Below, in pieces: positions 1 to 12,784 of a stretch of DNA of 64,000 nucleotides (its first letter is position 1; each line of letters starts with the position of its first letter). The notes below the pieces were generated by a model. That model did no database searches. It saw nothing but the letters and a program-made list of their open reading frames with translations, and was not told the origin of the DNA. A program made the translations under genes and the position numbers. This stretch comes from Phallus indusiatus. Lineage: Eukaryota > Basidiomycota > Agaricomycetes > Phallales > Phallaceae. The stretch lies in NCBI GenBank assembly GCA_027605045.1, contig JAQFWX010000001.1:2480001-2544000 (forward strand), written 5' to 3'.

Positions 1-814
1 TTGTAAATTACGCCGGTGAATGGTGGGTTTAATTTCCAGTTTCTCAGATCTCATTGATCACCAGGCTGTGGAGTAATATTACGGTGATTTTATCTGCAGC
101 CGTGTTCTCTGCCACCAAGTACGACCAAGAATACACCCAACCATCATTAATCATTGCCCCAATGTTTACATGTAAAGATGGATGTTGATCTGATCCAGAG
201 GAATTTTCTTCCGGGTGTCGCATAATTAATGCTCCCTTTACACAAGGCACCAAAGTAAGTACTAGCCAATGAATATTGCCGCAAAAATTTTGAGAAGTCT
301 ATAAACCCAAAAGGCTTGTAAGGCGGCGCCGAGGAGGTTTATAAGCCCATTCAAAACATCGACGTCAATGAAGTTTTGAGTATATTCAGCTCGGGTTATC
401 CTGTCATTGCGTGGGTTGGGGGAAGACATTCTTCTCATGAGTTAAGACATAGACAAAGTGCACACTGCATTGTCAACCCGTATGTAGCAGTTCCGATGTA
501 GTATAATTCATGTACACAAGTATGATATATCTTAGGAAATCGATCTGCTTTTTCGTAACAGAGTTGAAATTAAGTGTTGGAACCGAGTCGTATTCATTTA
601 CATATTTTTCGCCGTTAGAACTATCGGATTGCTCCATGGCGAGATCAAAGTGAAACTTTTCATTAAGTAACGTTATGTAAGTCCATTTACCAATCCATTT
701 CAACTCGTAATAACAGCATTAGCTCAATCAACATCAAAGAGAGAAAAAATAGGAAAACCCAAGCTAATAACTCTATACATTATTACATTATCCTCGTTTT
801 TGTTTCGTTTTCGT
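1..814. other. Intergenic sequence downstream of the trehalase gene
   Basis: No coding exon is recognised here. Short open frames exist but lack family motifs or a plausible intron pattern. Around 300-350 there are words (cttgtaagg, gcgccgagg, ttataagccc) that also occur near the right end of the Plavaka element at 46490-46540, which may mean an old transposon relic, but the match is short. Confidence 0.5.
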
Positions 815-3800
815 TCACGGAATAATAGTCGTGCTGTTGAAAAGCCGAGGACAGGTGGGTTCGGTAAGTATTTGACCGAATTCACCAGCTACCCAGAGTA
901 CTACTCCGTTTGTCCATCCAAAGCCAGCCTACATCAAACGGAAATGTTTACAACTGCACCAAAGAAGGAAGGGGAAATCGCACCTGTACAGTATATTCTC
1001 CGCCAACGCCAGCTTCGTCCACATCAGTGAGTGAGAACTTTTCAAACATCTGTTTCGAAAAATGAGTTTTATCCATACATTTGTAAGGTCAGCCAATACT
1101 TACAATACCGGTGTTGTTTAAACTTGCGGTGATATTCAGTTGATCAGGCGGTAGACGGTCCACAAAGCCAGGAATAGACCCTCCAGTCGCAACCCTCAAA
1201 AACCCAGTCAACATCCCGCCACAAGCTAACAATTCCATACTGCGTGTTCAACTCACCAATTACAATAAGAGCTCGCAATATATCTGTTACTCAACTCCCG
1301 CATCAACGTCGCAGCCCATCCCTCACGTTTAACAGTGGCATTCCCGCCATTAACGATCGTCAAACCTGAATCGATGGAGTTTACATCAGCGCCAACAGGG
1401 AATGAAGGCCCGCCTGCTTGTGTCTGTTGAGGTAATTGGGAGATCGTTATGCCCAGCTGACCATCAGGAACGAGGTCGAATGTATTTTGAAAAGCGAGGG
1501 GTTTGGGAAGTGGGATTGATGTAAGATTTGAGGGGAGGTTTTGGAGTGCTTGGAGGATTATGTATTGGTGTGGTGGCCATGTGTTGGGAGCATCCCTTTA
1601 CGAGAAAATTGAGGACTAGTTGAGTTCTGGTGGAATATAATAACGTACCATTGTAAACCAGTTGTAATCCAAGTCACAGGTACGGTACCGTTAAACCTGA
1701 AATTTTGAAAGGTCAACTCGTACTTCCAAGACAGCAAATAGATAAGATGGACAAACTTGTTCAAAACCATATTAACGGCCGAAAACGCACCAAAAGCATT
1801 CTGCGCATTACTTAACACTTCATCCGGGAAAATACCATTCCAGTACGGATAAAACGTCGCAGCAGACCAAAGGTCATTCCTCACATTGGACGTCAAATTA
1901 AAATCGTAAAACGCCAATTTTTCAGGGTCCCAGAAAAGATCCAAGATAGCAGCTCGCAAATTTGATGCAACAGAACGGTGGAACGCTGCTCGTGCGAGCG
2001 CTGTTTGGTTTGTTGTAGTTGTGGATTTGCCGTGTCCATTTTTGATGGTCTGGGTAGCTGTCATGTCGTAGAGATCTGCGATCCGAACTCGGGCGTTATC
2101 TGAGAAATTTGGTATCGGACTAAACATCAAAACGGGAAGGTGTGAAAGGCCACGTACATAACATGCTATTCAGACAAACGGGCGTCGTATTTCTAACATT
2201 AAGAGTCCGAAGCTGAGGATCGTTAAATGTGAGATTGCCTAGACCTGGCTGCTTGATCCATCGAGAAGAATAGTCCCAACCTCAAATGAATAACATCTCA
2301 GCGTCATAATGAAACCCCAGATTTTTGATCTTTGATATTACGTACCAGTTTCAGCTCCGGTAGCCAGCTCAGCGAAAAGATCCGCTTGCTCCGAAAGTGT
2401 AAAGTTGGGAACAATGTCGCCCGTTCCTGCACCAAAAACAGTCTGATAATCTTCAAGGTATGACTGAAACAGAATAACGGTTATAAGCAAAGTATAACAT
2501 GGGATATGACCCAGGTATGACGAACCTCAGGTCTAGGTGCGCTGTTGATGTCGACGGCATAGTGGGAGATGGCGTGCGTCACGTTTGTGTATGGCGATGT
2601 GAGATTGAATGTACGGTTTGATAGCCACCATTGGAGTTCGACCTGATAAAATAAGTGTGAAAAATCTCGAGCGTCAAAGAACAAGATATGTGCATACTTC
2701 CGCAAGAGGAAGCGCCCGCTTCAGGATGCTAACGTCACCAGATCCTTGAACATAGTTGAATAACATCTTTTAAGAAGCACATTAGTTACTTCGTGATAAC
2801 TCTTTCGAAGGACACATACATGAACGAACAAAGGTGGCTGAGACCTGTTCAGGTAGTATATCCGACCGCCATTAGGGATAAATCCGAACAGCTCAATCTC
2901 ATCCATGAAATTTTGAAGCGTGTTATTCGCGATGTCGAACAACTCGGATTTGATAAGACCCTCGATGATGAAGTAGCTATCCCAGTAATCTAAGAATAGA
3001 ATATATAAGTGATAGGAACGAGATTAGAAGCAGAGAACCTACATTGTTCCCTAAACCGGCCACCCGGTACGACAAACGTGTGGTTAAGCGGAATAAGGGT
3101 ACTATCACATTTGCCACCCGTGCATAACGTAGAGGCGTTCGTGGAACGAACGAGCTGTGTCCAAAAGCCGTGTACTGTCTGCGTCCATACCTTTACAAGC
3201 GGATCCGAAACGTTCTTAAGGAATGCAGGATTGTCGGTAAACTCCGGTAGTGCACCCGCTTCCAATTCAAGACCTTCACCTTGCTGAATAATGAAACCAA
3301 TACAAAATGAATGAGCAATTCATGAATGAAACATATTCCTCGTTATGGACGTACGAAATCGGTATCGACGAAGTTTTCAATCGCTCCGATGGTGATGTTG
3401 TTGACACCGTTGATGGCGAGAGCGTTGAAATCCGCGAGAGTTTTGTTGACTGTCCCTACGGTAGGTTTATCCACGAACGTCTTTGAGTCGCCGAACAGTT
3501 GCGCCAAGTCGACAGCTTGAATAATCTAAAATGACGTGGTCACGTTAATAGATTGCTCATGTTCGAAAAAAGAGCCGTGAAACGAATACTGACGGCACCA
3601 GCGCAGAAAATCTCACTAGGACACCATGCCTGTTTTGGTGGTAACGGTGCGCCAGACGGTATCAAGGAATTCAACGGAGCTGTTGGGCTGGGTACAGATG
3701 TAGAAATCGTCACGATCTCTGACGATGTTGGAATCGGGGTAGGACTCGGAAGCAGCGTCGTCGTCGTCGAAGGTGGCCGACGGGCAGCGCTTGGTACAGC

Positions 3801-3878
3801 CCCAACAGAAGGAAGACGTAATAAGCCAGTTAAGGCTAGAGCAGTGAATAAAAGAAGCCTTGTTGTGGCGACGGACAT
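815..3878 (-). CDS. Secreted acid trehalase, GH37, multi-exon
   Basis: Hydrolyses alpha,alpha-trehalose to two glucoses outside the cell or in the vacuole. The ATG at 3878 opens a hydrophobic signal peptide (MSVATTRLLLFTALALTG) and a Ser/Thr/Pro-rich linker. Visible exons include 3594-3878 and 3355-3525. GH37 signature 1 (PGGRFRE, then YYWDSYF) spans the intron near 3000-3050. Signature 2 (LQWDAPNTWPPHQ) spans the intron near 1600-1650. In between are the blocks NGGRIYYLNRSQPP and SNVRNDLWSAATFYPYWNG. The C-terminus (GFGWTNGVVLWV) ends at the TGA at 815-817. All blocks are in the family order and no break was seen. Known: the two signatures define GH37. Inferred: a signal peptide points to the acid rather than the cytosolic neutral trehalase. 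Confidence 0.88.
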
Positions 3879-5518
3879 GATATGTATCTCGGAACGGGAA
3901 TAATACAGACTCGGAGAAGGGCGACAACAAACAGCAGCGTGCACGCTAGCTCGCGCTCGGTATGCAGAACCTCGGTGTGGCAAAACCCAAAACCGCACTC
4001 GTGGAACAACCCCCACCCGGACACTTCGATTATTTATTTGTATTCGAATTTAATTCGCGTCGCCTGGGGTTCCTCGGCAAATTGAATTCTAATATAGTGT
4101 GTGCGTGTGCCGGGTGTACGCAATAAGAAGTCATGTGGATTTTGACCCGATAATTCCAAGTAGTATACATAGATTACTATGACGCTTCGGTTGATTTTAA
4201 AAAAAGCTCGATCACTAGTATATGAAAAGATATTACGGTATTAGGACTCCCAACAACCCTTTCGAAGTTCGTCATGATAGCCATATTGATAGTGTCCACG
4301 ACATTGACTCTACCACCGTCAGCTCTAGAACGACGAAACGCACAAACTCTTTCTTCGCATAATGGTGAAAGACGATGGACCCTGATTATGTGGAGTTCAG
4401 AAAAATGACGATATTAATTGACAGCATAACCAGACCAAGTGGAGTTTCGAGACAGCGGAAACGCGCGATCAAAACTCATGAGCGAGCATGTGACCCTCGA
4501 CTCGTCACATGCGTCACATGAGGTCACCGTCATCACATGGCTCCAGAAGCAACTTAGTAAAACGGCTAGCCATGGCATCATCATAATTGAAATTGATGTA
4601 ATAGACACAGTGCCAGACTCTGAAGAAAGATAATCTTCGCCATCGAGGGCCAGTGGGTTCCGTGACACATTCTAATAATACATGAATGAAAAAGGTGAAT
4701 ACATCGCCGGGAATTTTGTACCTCCGAATCCAAGTCAAGACTAGTTTCAATACGGCATATACTACCGTATTATGGCAGAGGTTCCTTTCGTGAATACATA
4801 CCAAGGTTTGCTGCGGAACTAATGCACACTCCACATGTACAGCGGCTTAAGGAACAGGTCAGAAGTCAAATTTACCTACCCGCCCCCCCACACTCCTCCA
4901 CCCGAGTCCTGACGCGAACGCGGATAAAGATGCGCCACATGCTCATCCTCAGCAGAAACTGCTCAACCCCAGAAACCCCCGATCTAAGCCTGTGAACTTG
5001 CCGTAAGCAAAATCGATGATGATAGTAATGGTTTACGCTTTAGTACCCAAGCGGATACCTTACCCCTGACTTTTTTTTTCTGCTGCTTAGAATGAGCCGA
5101 GCCTTTTATCCGCTGTTCTAAAAATGATGGGTCACGAAGCACGCGTACGGGCGACGGCCATAAAAATTACTTCTTATGGTCTAGCGGACGAGTCGGGAAA
5201 AGAGCATCACGTTCGAATTTCAAATTCGTTCCGAATCCGAGACGTGTGTGAGAAATTGGAAGATTTATTCATTTCTTTGTTCTTGGAAGTTGGAAGTGCG
5301 GGCGTTATTGCGATAACACCTTGGGAGATGCACATACGTGTGCGCATATCTATTCAGCCAGTCATTGAACTAGTCACCCTTGTAGAAGTTTCTTGTTTCT
5401 ATAATACAACGATGATTCTTGATATCGAAAAGAGATCACAATCACTGGCACAATTACGATTCACATTCATTAGTGATAAGACGCCGATAGCATACGAAAC
5501 CTCACCAACTGAAAGAAA
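3879..5518. other. Intergenic region between trehalase and permease
   Basis: This holds the trehalase promoter side (3879-4100) and the region 3' of the permease. Open frames on both strands up to 185 codons (the longest, on the plus strand from 5124, runs into the permease end) show no recognisable domain. No tRNA or repeat was recognised. Confidence 0.5.
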
Positions 5519-8500
5519 CTATTCCTCATTCCTATGTTTCTCATCATTGGGTTTACCAGCATCGGAATCTGAAAATGTCGGCGACACAGTCCTAACACTC
5601 CCTTTAAACCTTCCTTTTCCATATAAAAACCAAGCACACAACACGAGAATCAAAAGACCTCCTATAGCCACGATTGCATAGTTCATGTTGAGCGTTGTAA
5701 CAGGTCTTGAGGTAGGTAGAAGGAACAGCACAGATACAAACACGGAGAACTGATAAAAAATGAGGTCAGGATGTTGTGAACAAGCCTTGTAGTGTATAGA
5801 TACCAAAAAGCTAGCGATATTGATGCTCCTGCTATATCTTCCCAAGTGGAACGGACCACGCTGGTGTAAACTGACATTCAAAAGGAAAAAGGTTTGAGAA
5901 AGGCTGAGAAAGGAAACGAGAGAAGTGTGAGGGACCTAAACTTGCCTATCGGGCCAAATAGCGCGGACGAGTATGGGCATGGCATAGGACAACATCACGG
6001 ACACAGCCGCATCTAGAACATCATGAAAAAAGTTCCATTCAGCTCGCAAGATAAAACTCACTCGACAAAACGGCGTTGACTAATTAGTACATATATACAT
6101 ACCTTAGCAATAAAAACTAGGTTTTGAGAAAAATTAATGAAACTCACATGCAACGGGAGACCCAATATATGCGCAACAAATTACACACCCGACGAAAACG
6201 CTGATCCACACACCAAGCCAAGGTGCTTGCCCTGACGTAAGTGACATGAATGCTGATTTGAATGGAAGGGCGTTATCTCGTGCTAAAGCATAAAACAACC
6301 GAGACGAAGCGGTCCACGCTCTTGAGAAAAGCCAGAAAAAAAACGTCCAAAAGAGGGAAATTTGTAAATGTAATAATTAGATTAGCAGTGACGTGCACTT
6401 GCATGCGCTATTAAACTCACGTTATGGCCGCAAAGAATCTTAAATAGTAAGCGAGACGAGGCGAATATTAATATGGAATATGAAATATAGTTTTTTTATG
6501 TTTTTCAGCCAGTTAATACATATGTATATGATGTACGTAAAAAAAAGGACACGTACTGTGCACAGCCTACAATTACCAAACTGACGATCGTCAGATCGCG
6601 TCCCACGGCATCGAAATACAATTGAGCGATCGGAATGCTAAACGAGGTGGACTGAACGGAAGCGATGGATTGGACTGAGAAGAGCAAAGCAAGCATGTAT
6701 GCGAGACCTATAATCCAGCTTCCTGCGATAGACGTTACTATAATATCAAAAAAAATCTCAGTTCTTTGAATCTTATCATTGCTTTTTGGTGTGAGAAAAG
6801 TTAATTGAAAGTGCTAACCTATCGCTAATGGAGCTAGAAGCTCAGCGTTTTTGGCTTCTTCGGCGACTTTTTTATAAAAAGAAGACGAAAAAGACAAAAA
6901 AGAAAAAAGTGGACGTTAGAAACGGCTGAATTTGAAGGATATTTATGATACCCGAAAGGTGGCCCACAAACCTTGCGCAGCCGTCTCGCATCCTTCAAGG
7001 GTGTACACCGCCTGTCAAGATAATTGCCAAAAAGCATTCAATCCTCGGTTCGGTACAAGTATAAAAGAAAAAAAAAGAACAGTGGAAAAAACCGAGTTAC
7101 ACGAGTAAAATCAGGGAGTTTAAGCGTGTGGCGAACGTTTTGGCTAAACTAACCTGTAGGAACCCGAGCAATACAACAAAACCGCTGTTATCCCACCCGG
7201 TAAAATTCTCGAGACTGGTGAATACAAAAAGGGCAGAATTCTGTAAAGCGAGTAGGCACCATCAGAGTCCGATTCAAAAAGTGAAAAAAAAATGACAATG
7301 AGCTATTCCTTGATATTACTTAAAAAGAAAGAACCGATTTTCTTACCTTATGCGGTGCTTTCACCAGCAGTGATATTACCAGAAAAAAAGTTCCGCCAAG
7401 GGTCCACCACACTAATTTGTTCAGTTAATTATTGTATCATATACACAATTAAAACACCATGAGACGTTCCATTTGAACTCGACTTACAATTGATTTTAGA
7501 TACTATTCCAACGGCCCGTGTGCCAATTGTATTGATGACACCGCTTAGGATGTTAATTCCCCAAGCTATAGCAACTACCTCGACTATCAAGCCATACGTT
7601 CAAATCTTCTAATGAGTTTTTTTACGTCAAAAAAATAGAGTTTTGATTTCTGCACGCACTTCTGGACAACGTTGTTCCGGCACCGACTTCAGCGAGAGAT
7701 GCGATGTAAAGAGCGGTGCTTAGACAAACAAACAGAACAAAGTTCAATATAAGCTATCGCTCGCATGGAACAAATAAAATACCTCAGATTCCCAGAACAC
7801 CCGGTAAAAATCATCGCAAAAGTATATAACAAGCCGGTTATGAAGCTGTGAAATGGAATAGTCGATTATAAAATTGATATCGGAGCCTTCAATTTTTCTG
7901 TTCTCCTCACCCAAACGCCGGATACTCTGGTTTCATAGCACAAACCCAATAATACTAACAAAAAGTATTGGTAGAGTGAATGAAATTGAATTATACGCCG
8001 GGAAGCCCGTGAGTCTCAGCCACCCGATAACACGTAAAACGACCGGTATACGTACCAAGCCACCCATTGTCGGAAGAGCACTACAAATCTCGGCTAGACA
8101 CAATGCGACGAGAAACATAAATATGGAACAAATCTAAGTAAATGATAAAAAAAACGCGACAAAGACAAAGTTATGGAAGTGACTTACATTCCACCCCCAG
8201 AATAAACCCAAAGGACCTCCTACCGAAGAATCGGTGATGTTATTCTATTTAATTCCTGATAGGGAAGAAGAAAGTCAAACCTGAGAATAGGCTAAGAAGC
8301 ACGATATACGATCTCAGGCATATGATTGTATGATTATGGTTAAGCGAGCTTACCCCGTTTGAAAAGCACTCGACATCCCTAGTGACTATAATTAACGAAG
8401 GTGCAGTGCCATGTCTTTTACTAATTATCTTACCAGTCAAAATGCCCATGGTGCTATTAATGCGATATTAATACAATATACATGCATAATACAAAAGGTT

Positions 8501-8703
8501 TACCAGAAACTAAGACTGATAACTCCTACAAAAGACAAATTCCGCTTGAATTGGGGAGCATAACCTAGCTCTCGCAGGCGCAAATCGGAACTATCTTCGT
8601 TATTATTAGGGGCTTTCTCATTTTGTTTGGTCTCAGACTTGACTGTCACCACCGGTGACATTCTATGTCCCAATTCAAATGCAGAGTCTGAGCTGGCGTT
8701 CAT
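5519..8703 (-). CDS. Amino-acid/GABA-type permease (APC superfamily), many exons
   Basis: Predicted plasma-membrane transporter of amino acids or related amines. The ATG at 8703 starts MNASSDSAFELG and leads to the family N-terminal block LRELGYAPQFKRNLSFVGVISLSF. Later blocks are TDSSVGGPLGLFWGW (about 8180-8235), VALCLAEICSALPTMGGL (about 8050-8110, matching the family SLAEICSAxPTxGGL), and a hydrophobic exon with QSIASVQSTSFSIPIAQLYFDAVGRDLTIVSLVIVG (near 6550-6690). The last helix (MNYAIVAIGGLLILVLCAWFLYG) is followed by a charged tail ending at the TAG at 5519-5521. The gene is cut by very many short introns and several small exons could not be phased with confidence. One junction near 8240 gave no clean frame, so a defect there cannot be excluded. 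The substrate cannot be read from sequence. Confidence 0.75.
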
Positions 8704-9428
8704 TGTGAAGAGAAGGAGGAAGACAGAGATGATATCGAAGTTTGACACTGTTTGATTGGGTAGAGATTGACTAGTATCGCGCTTATTATTCTGAATTCGA
8801 AGAGAAGTCTCTGAGTTGGTAGGCTTGATTCTTTTTTTATACTCCACTATTGGCACGGTTGTGACGTTCACATGATATTGATATCGATGTGCACAGACGG
8901 ACTAGAGTAGCTTCTTCCAATTTAGGATTGGTGTGATAGCGAAACATATTTAGTACGGAGTCGTCGTAGGTGGATAAATTTCAAATTGGCAAGTATGCCA
9001 GTGTGCTTTCATTAGCACTTTCTTCCTTGTACATTTCTAATGACGAGATAAGTAAAACACATGGATGTAATAATAATATGTATTACCTTTGAAAAATGAG
9101 GGGGCCACGGAGCGAGCTCCCAGCTCAGTGCACGCCAGCTAGTGCCACGCAAACGGGCGGAAGCAATCACGCCAGTCACAAAAATATGTCACGCGACCAC
9201 ACAAGCGCGTGATACTCGACCCCAGTTTTCGAAGTCGGAAGGTCGACTTGAAGTAATGGTCATCGTCAGCGGACAATGCATCCACGTGGAGAAGCGTAAA
9301 ACGATAATAATGCATGCCGTGCATGCTGGCAGCGAAGATAATCAAGAAATGAATGAATAAATAGGATGAAATGGCATATTCATTCATCACGCTTCCAAGT
9401 TCTTTAGGCGTTTCACCATCCAGCAACT
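8704..9428. promoter_or_regulatory. Divergent intergenic region, permease and hexosaminidase
   Basis: The permease (minus) and the hexosaminidase (plus) are transcribed away from each other, so both promoters should lie here. No specific binding site can be named. An upstream in-frame ATG at 8871 could extend the permease, but 8703 starts nearer the conserved block. Confidence 0.45.
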
Positions 9429-11982
9429 ATGGCGGTCTTGCTCACCACTATCGCTTTCATCTTTCTCGCACTCACGCACACAGCGTCATGTCTCTGGCCT
9501 ATACCAACCAACCTCAACTCTGGCTCGTCTTTCCTTCGTCTTTCCCCCCAATTCACAATAACAAGCGACCACTCAACCATTCCTAATCTCCCATCCGACT
9601 TAACCCAAGCCATCCAACGCACAACTCAATACATTCAACAAGACAAACTCCAACGACTCGTCGTTGGACGAGGTGCAAGCGATGCACAGTCCATTGCTAA
9701 AGCACCCGAACTGTCTAAGCTTGTTGTTAAGCTTTCAGGGAAGAGAGCGGTGAAGAGTGTATCTGAAGAGGCAGTCGAACCGCTTGAAACCCGGAGTGAA
9801 AGTTATTCGTTGACTGTTCCTGCGGACGGAAGCGATGCTACAATCGTTGCAGATTCCACTTTAGGTTTACTCAGAGGAAAGCTAGCCCCTTTTTCTGTGT
9901 GTCTATTACTTAAGCTAATACGGTTAACATATACCTACAGGTCTAACGACATTCGGTCAATTATGGTACCAATTACAAAACACAATATACGCTGTACAGG
10001 CACCCTTGACAATCGAGAATGACACCCCTGCGTACCCGTATCGTGGTTTCATGCTAGACACGGCCCGCAATTTGTACGTACAAGAATCCCCACCCCCGCG
10101 TTTTTGCCTATTTCGTCAAAATGGGTAACTTACATATCAAACGCTAGCTTTCCCGTCACCGATATCTTACGGACACTTGACGCAATGAGCTGGGTAAAGG
10201 TAAGCAATCTTTTTTAGCCGCCTCCACGAGCGGATCTGCTTATTTCTGTTTTTTTTTTCTCTTTAGTTGAACAGTTTCCATTGGCATGCGGTATGTATTC
10301 AAAAGAAAAACTTTTTTGGCGGTGCATGTGAGAAGCAAGCGTGTTACAGACTGACACCCAATCCTGGCCCCTAACTATCGAATCTCACCCTGAATTATCC
10401 GCGCAAGGAGCGTACAATTCGGAATATGTATATTCCCGAACGGATATACAAAATATCATTTCATACGCAGGCGAGGTATGTTGGCATGTTTATACCTACA
10501 TGTTTAATCATTGATAAATTTGAGAAGAGAGGTATTGATGTAGTCATCGTAAGAAATGATGAACCTAAATTTGAAGATATACATACATTACTAAGATGGA
10601 TCGTTTAGGAAATCGATACGCCCGGTCACACCGGTTCGATATCTTTCTCTCATCCAGAGGTCGTAGCCTGCTCAGATGCTTCTCCTTGGTCAACTTTCGC
10701 TAATGGTTAGCACCTTAATCCCTCCGCTCTCTTTCTAATTGCTAAGTTACCATTACATAGAACCACCATCAGGTCAACTCCGCCTCGCATCCCCAGCCGG
10801 CATATCTCTAGCCTCCTCCATATTCACGTCCCTCACATCAACCTTCCCATCCAGTTACATCTCCACAGGCGGGGACGAAGTCAATACCGTCTGTTACGCG
10901 GATGATGCGGAGACACAAGCAGATTTGCAGACGAGCAATCAGACGCTCGAGGAGGCGTTGAACACATTCGTACAAACCACACATGGAACGATACTCAAAG
11001 CAGGAAAAACACCGATTGTGTGGGAAGAGATGGTACTAGATTTCAATTTGACGTCGTTGTCAAATGAGACCATCGTAATGTGAGTTTTTTTGTTTTTTTC
11101 TTCTTTCTTTTGTTCAGGGACTTTTATTATCATCATATCGACCCTGTCATTCTAATAAATGAAAACCACATCAAACCACATGGCTTAATCAATTTTTTTT
11201 GTTCTTCTTATTTTTCCGATGCAGGGTGTGGATATCTTCGCAAGATGTTGCTAGCGTGGTCGAGAAGGGCTTCCGGGTAATTCACGCGGCTTCTGACTTT
11301 TTTTACTTGGTATGTAGTATGTCCACAAATTTAAGATTACATTTCTCCGCCATCTGTCATTCGCCATTCGTCATTTGTCATTCATTATCTGTCTGTCCGT
11401 CCATTCGTCATTTTTACGTACTAACCATTTCTTTAATTAGGACTGTGGAGGAGGCGAATGGATTGGCGATGATATTGCGAATAGCTGGTGTGACCCGTTC
11501 AAAACGTGGCAAAAGGTAAGGGATAAGAGCAATACCCATTTCGGAATGCATTGCACGTGTGCACGTTTAACTAACCACGTTATTATCTATTCTGTTTAGA
11601 TTTACTCGTTCGATCCTCTCGCGAATCTCACACCTGAACAGACTAATCTCATTTTAGGCGGTGCGAAACCTCTTCTTCTTCTCGAAACCTCTATTTCTCT
11701 CTCTCTAATATCACATTTTCATTTTTAGGAGAAACACTCTTATGGACTGAACAATCAGACCCTTCCAATCTAGACCCGATCGTGTGGCCTCGCGCAGCAG
11801 CAGCCGCAGAAGTATTCTGGACGGGGACACAACACCCATCAGGCGCGCCGCTCAATAGTTCGGAAGCGTTGCCGCGTTTACACGACGCGAGATATAGATT
11901 CGTGCAAAGAGGGGTAAGCGCTATTGCGTTACAGCCTCAATGGTGTGCGCTTCGTCCACAAGCCTGTAATTTGAATTCGTAA
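9429..11982 (+). CDS. Secreted beta-N-acetylhexosaminidase, GH20
   Basis: Removes terminal N-acetylhexosamine from chitin oligomers and glycans, probably in cell-wall turnover. The ATG at 9429 opens a clear signal peptide (MAVLLTTIAFIFLALTHTASC). Exons read by eye: 9429-9900 (or 9876), 9941-10073, 10148-10200, 10267-10290, 10350-10475, 10528-10548, 10609-10705, 10761-11079, 11225-11309, 11441-11515, 11600-11660, 11729-11982. They give GFMLDTARNFFPV, NSFHWHATDTQSWPL, EIDTPGHTGS and STGGDEVN. GGDE carries the GH20 Asp-Glu pair, in which the Asp orients the substrate acetamido group and the Glu is the acid. The end (CALRPQACNLNS) fits fungal relatives. Exon 6 is only 21 bases (RGIDVVI). The first intron lacks the expected GT at the conserved position. 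Confidence 0.9.
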
Positions 11983-12784
11983 AGAAAGGTTGTGAAGAAG
12001 GAAAGAATGTACTTGAGCATTCTAGCAATGAATATTTTACTTTTAGTTACTTCATACGACCCTCGTGGGCGGATCCGGAGAGTTCCATCTCGACTTTAAT
12101 GTGAAAAAAAAAGATCATAATTCAACACTCCAACGTTTTCATTTTCCTTCATTTTTTATCTATGTCGTTTTTATTGAAGGACAGAGTGGTATATTGAAAT
12201 TTCTATTCGGCCTCCTTCGCCAAGCCCACCTCCATCCGGTTAATTATGTAAAAAACGCAAGGGGCGAAGAAGGAAGGGGAAGATCCTGGGAGATCCAATA
12301 CATATTGCATTTTTAGTCATGCCTGTACAATTAATTTGATTAAACGTCCAATTAGTAAAGTTCGCTATTTTTAAATAATCAGCATTGCATAACCCTTTTT
12401 TTTTATTTTAGCAAAATAATAATAATAATATTTTTTTCAAATTGAAATGTATTCAATACACCGTCCTAAATTGTGATTAATCTTCCTTTTTTTCTCGCGT
12501 ACCGTTCGGTCTTAAAAAAAATCTCGTGTTACTGCATACAGAACATACAGGACATACATATGAATGTAACGGGAGGAAAGAGGGCTGAGAGGGGTGCGAC
12601 AAAATAACGTACCGGGCTAGCGGGCACGTTATATCGTGTTCTTCGCGAGAAACCTATAAAAACGACGACTTTTCTCTCTCTCTCTCTCTCCCCCCCCTGA
12701 ATCCTTTTCTTACGGGTATCACACATACACACACGCACACCGCCGCATCTGACATCCATCGACAACCCGATAATCACTGAAATC
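11983..12784. other. Intergenic region with CT-rich leader of the next gene
   Basis: This is AT-rich 3' flank of the hexosaminidase and then the promoter side of the oxidoreductase at 12785. The CT tract at 12671-12697 sits about 90 bases before that ATG, a common feature of fungal core promoters. No other gene is seen. Confidence 0.5.
12671..12697 (+). repeat. CT microsatellite running into a C tract
   Basis: About nine CT dinucleotides are followed by a run of C. Pyrimidine tracts just upstream of start codons are typical of filamentous-fungal promoters, so a role in transcription start of the downstream gene is possible but inferred. Confidence 0.7.

Noticed and set aside
300..350. Possible Plavaka end relic at the left edge
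   Set aside because: Only short shared words with 46490-46540, with no inverted repeat or second end.
5124..5681. Open frame of 185 codons on the plus strand
   Set aside because: It overlaps the conserved last exon of the permease on the other strand, has no domain, and shows no exon context.
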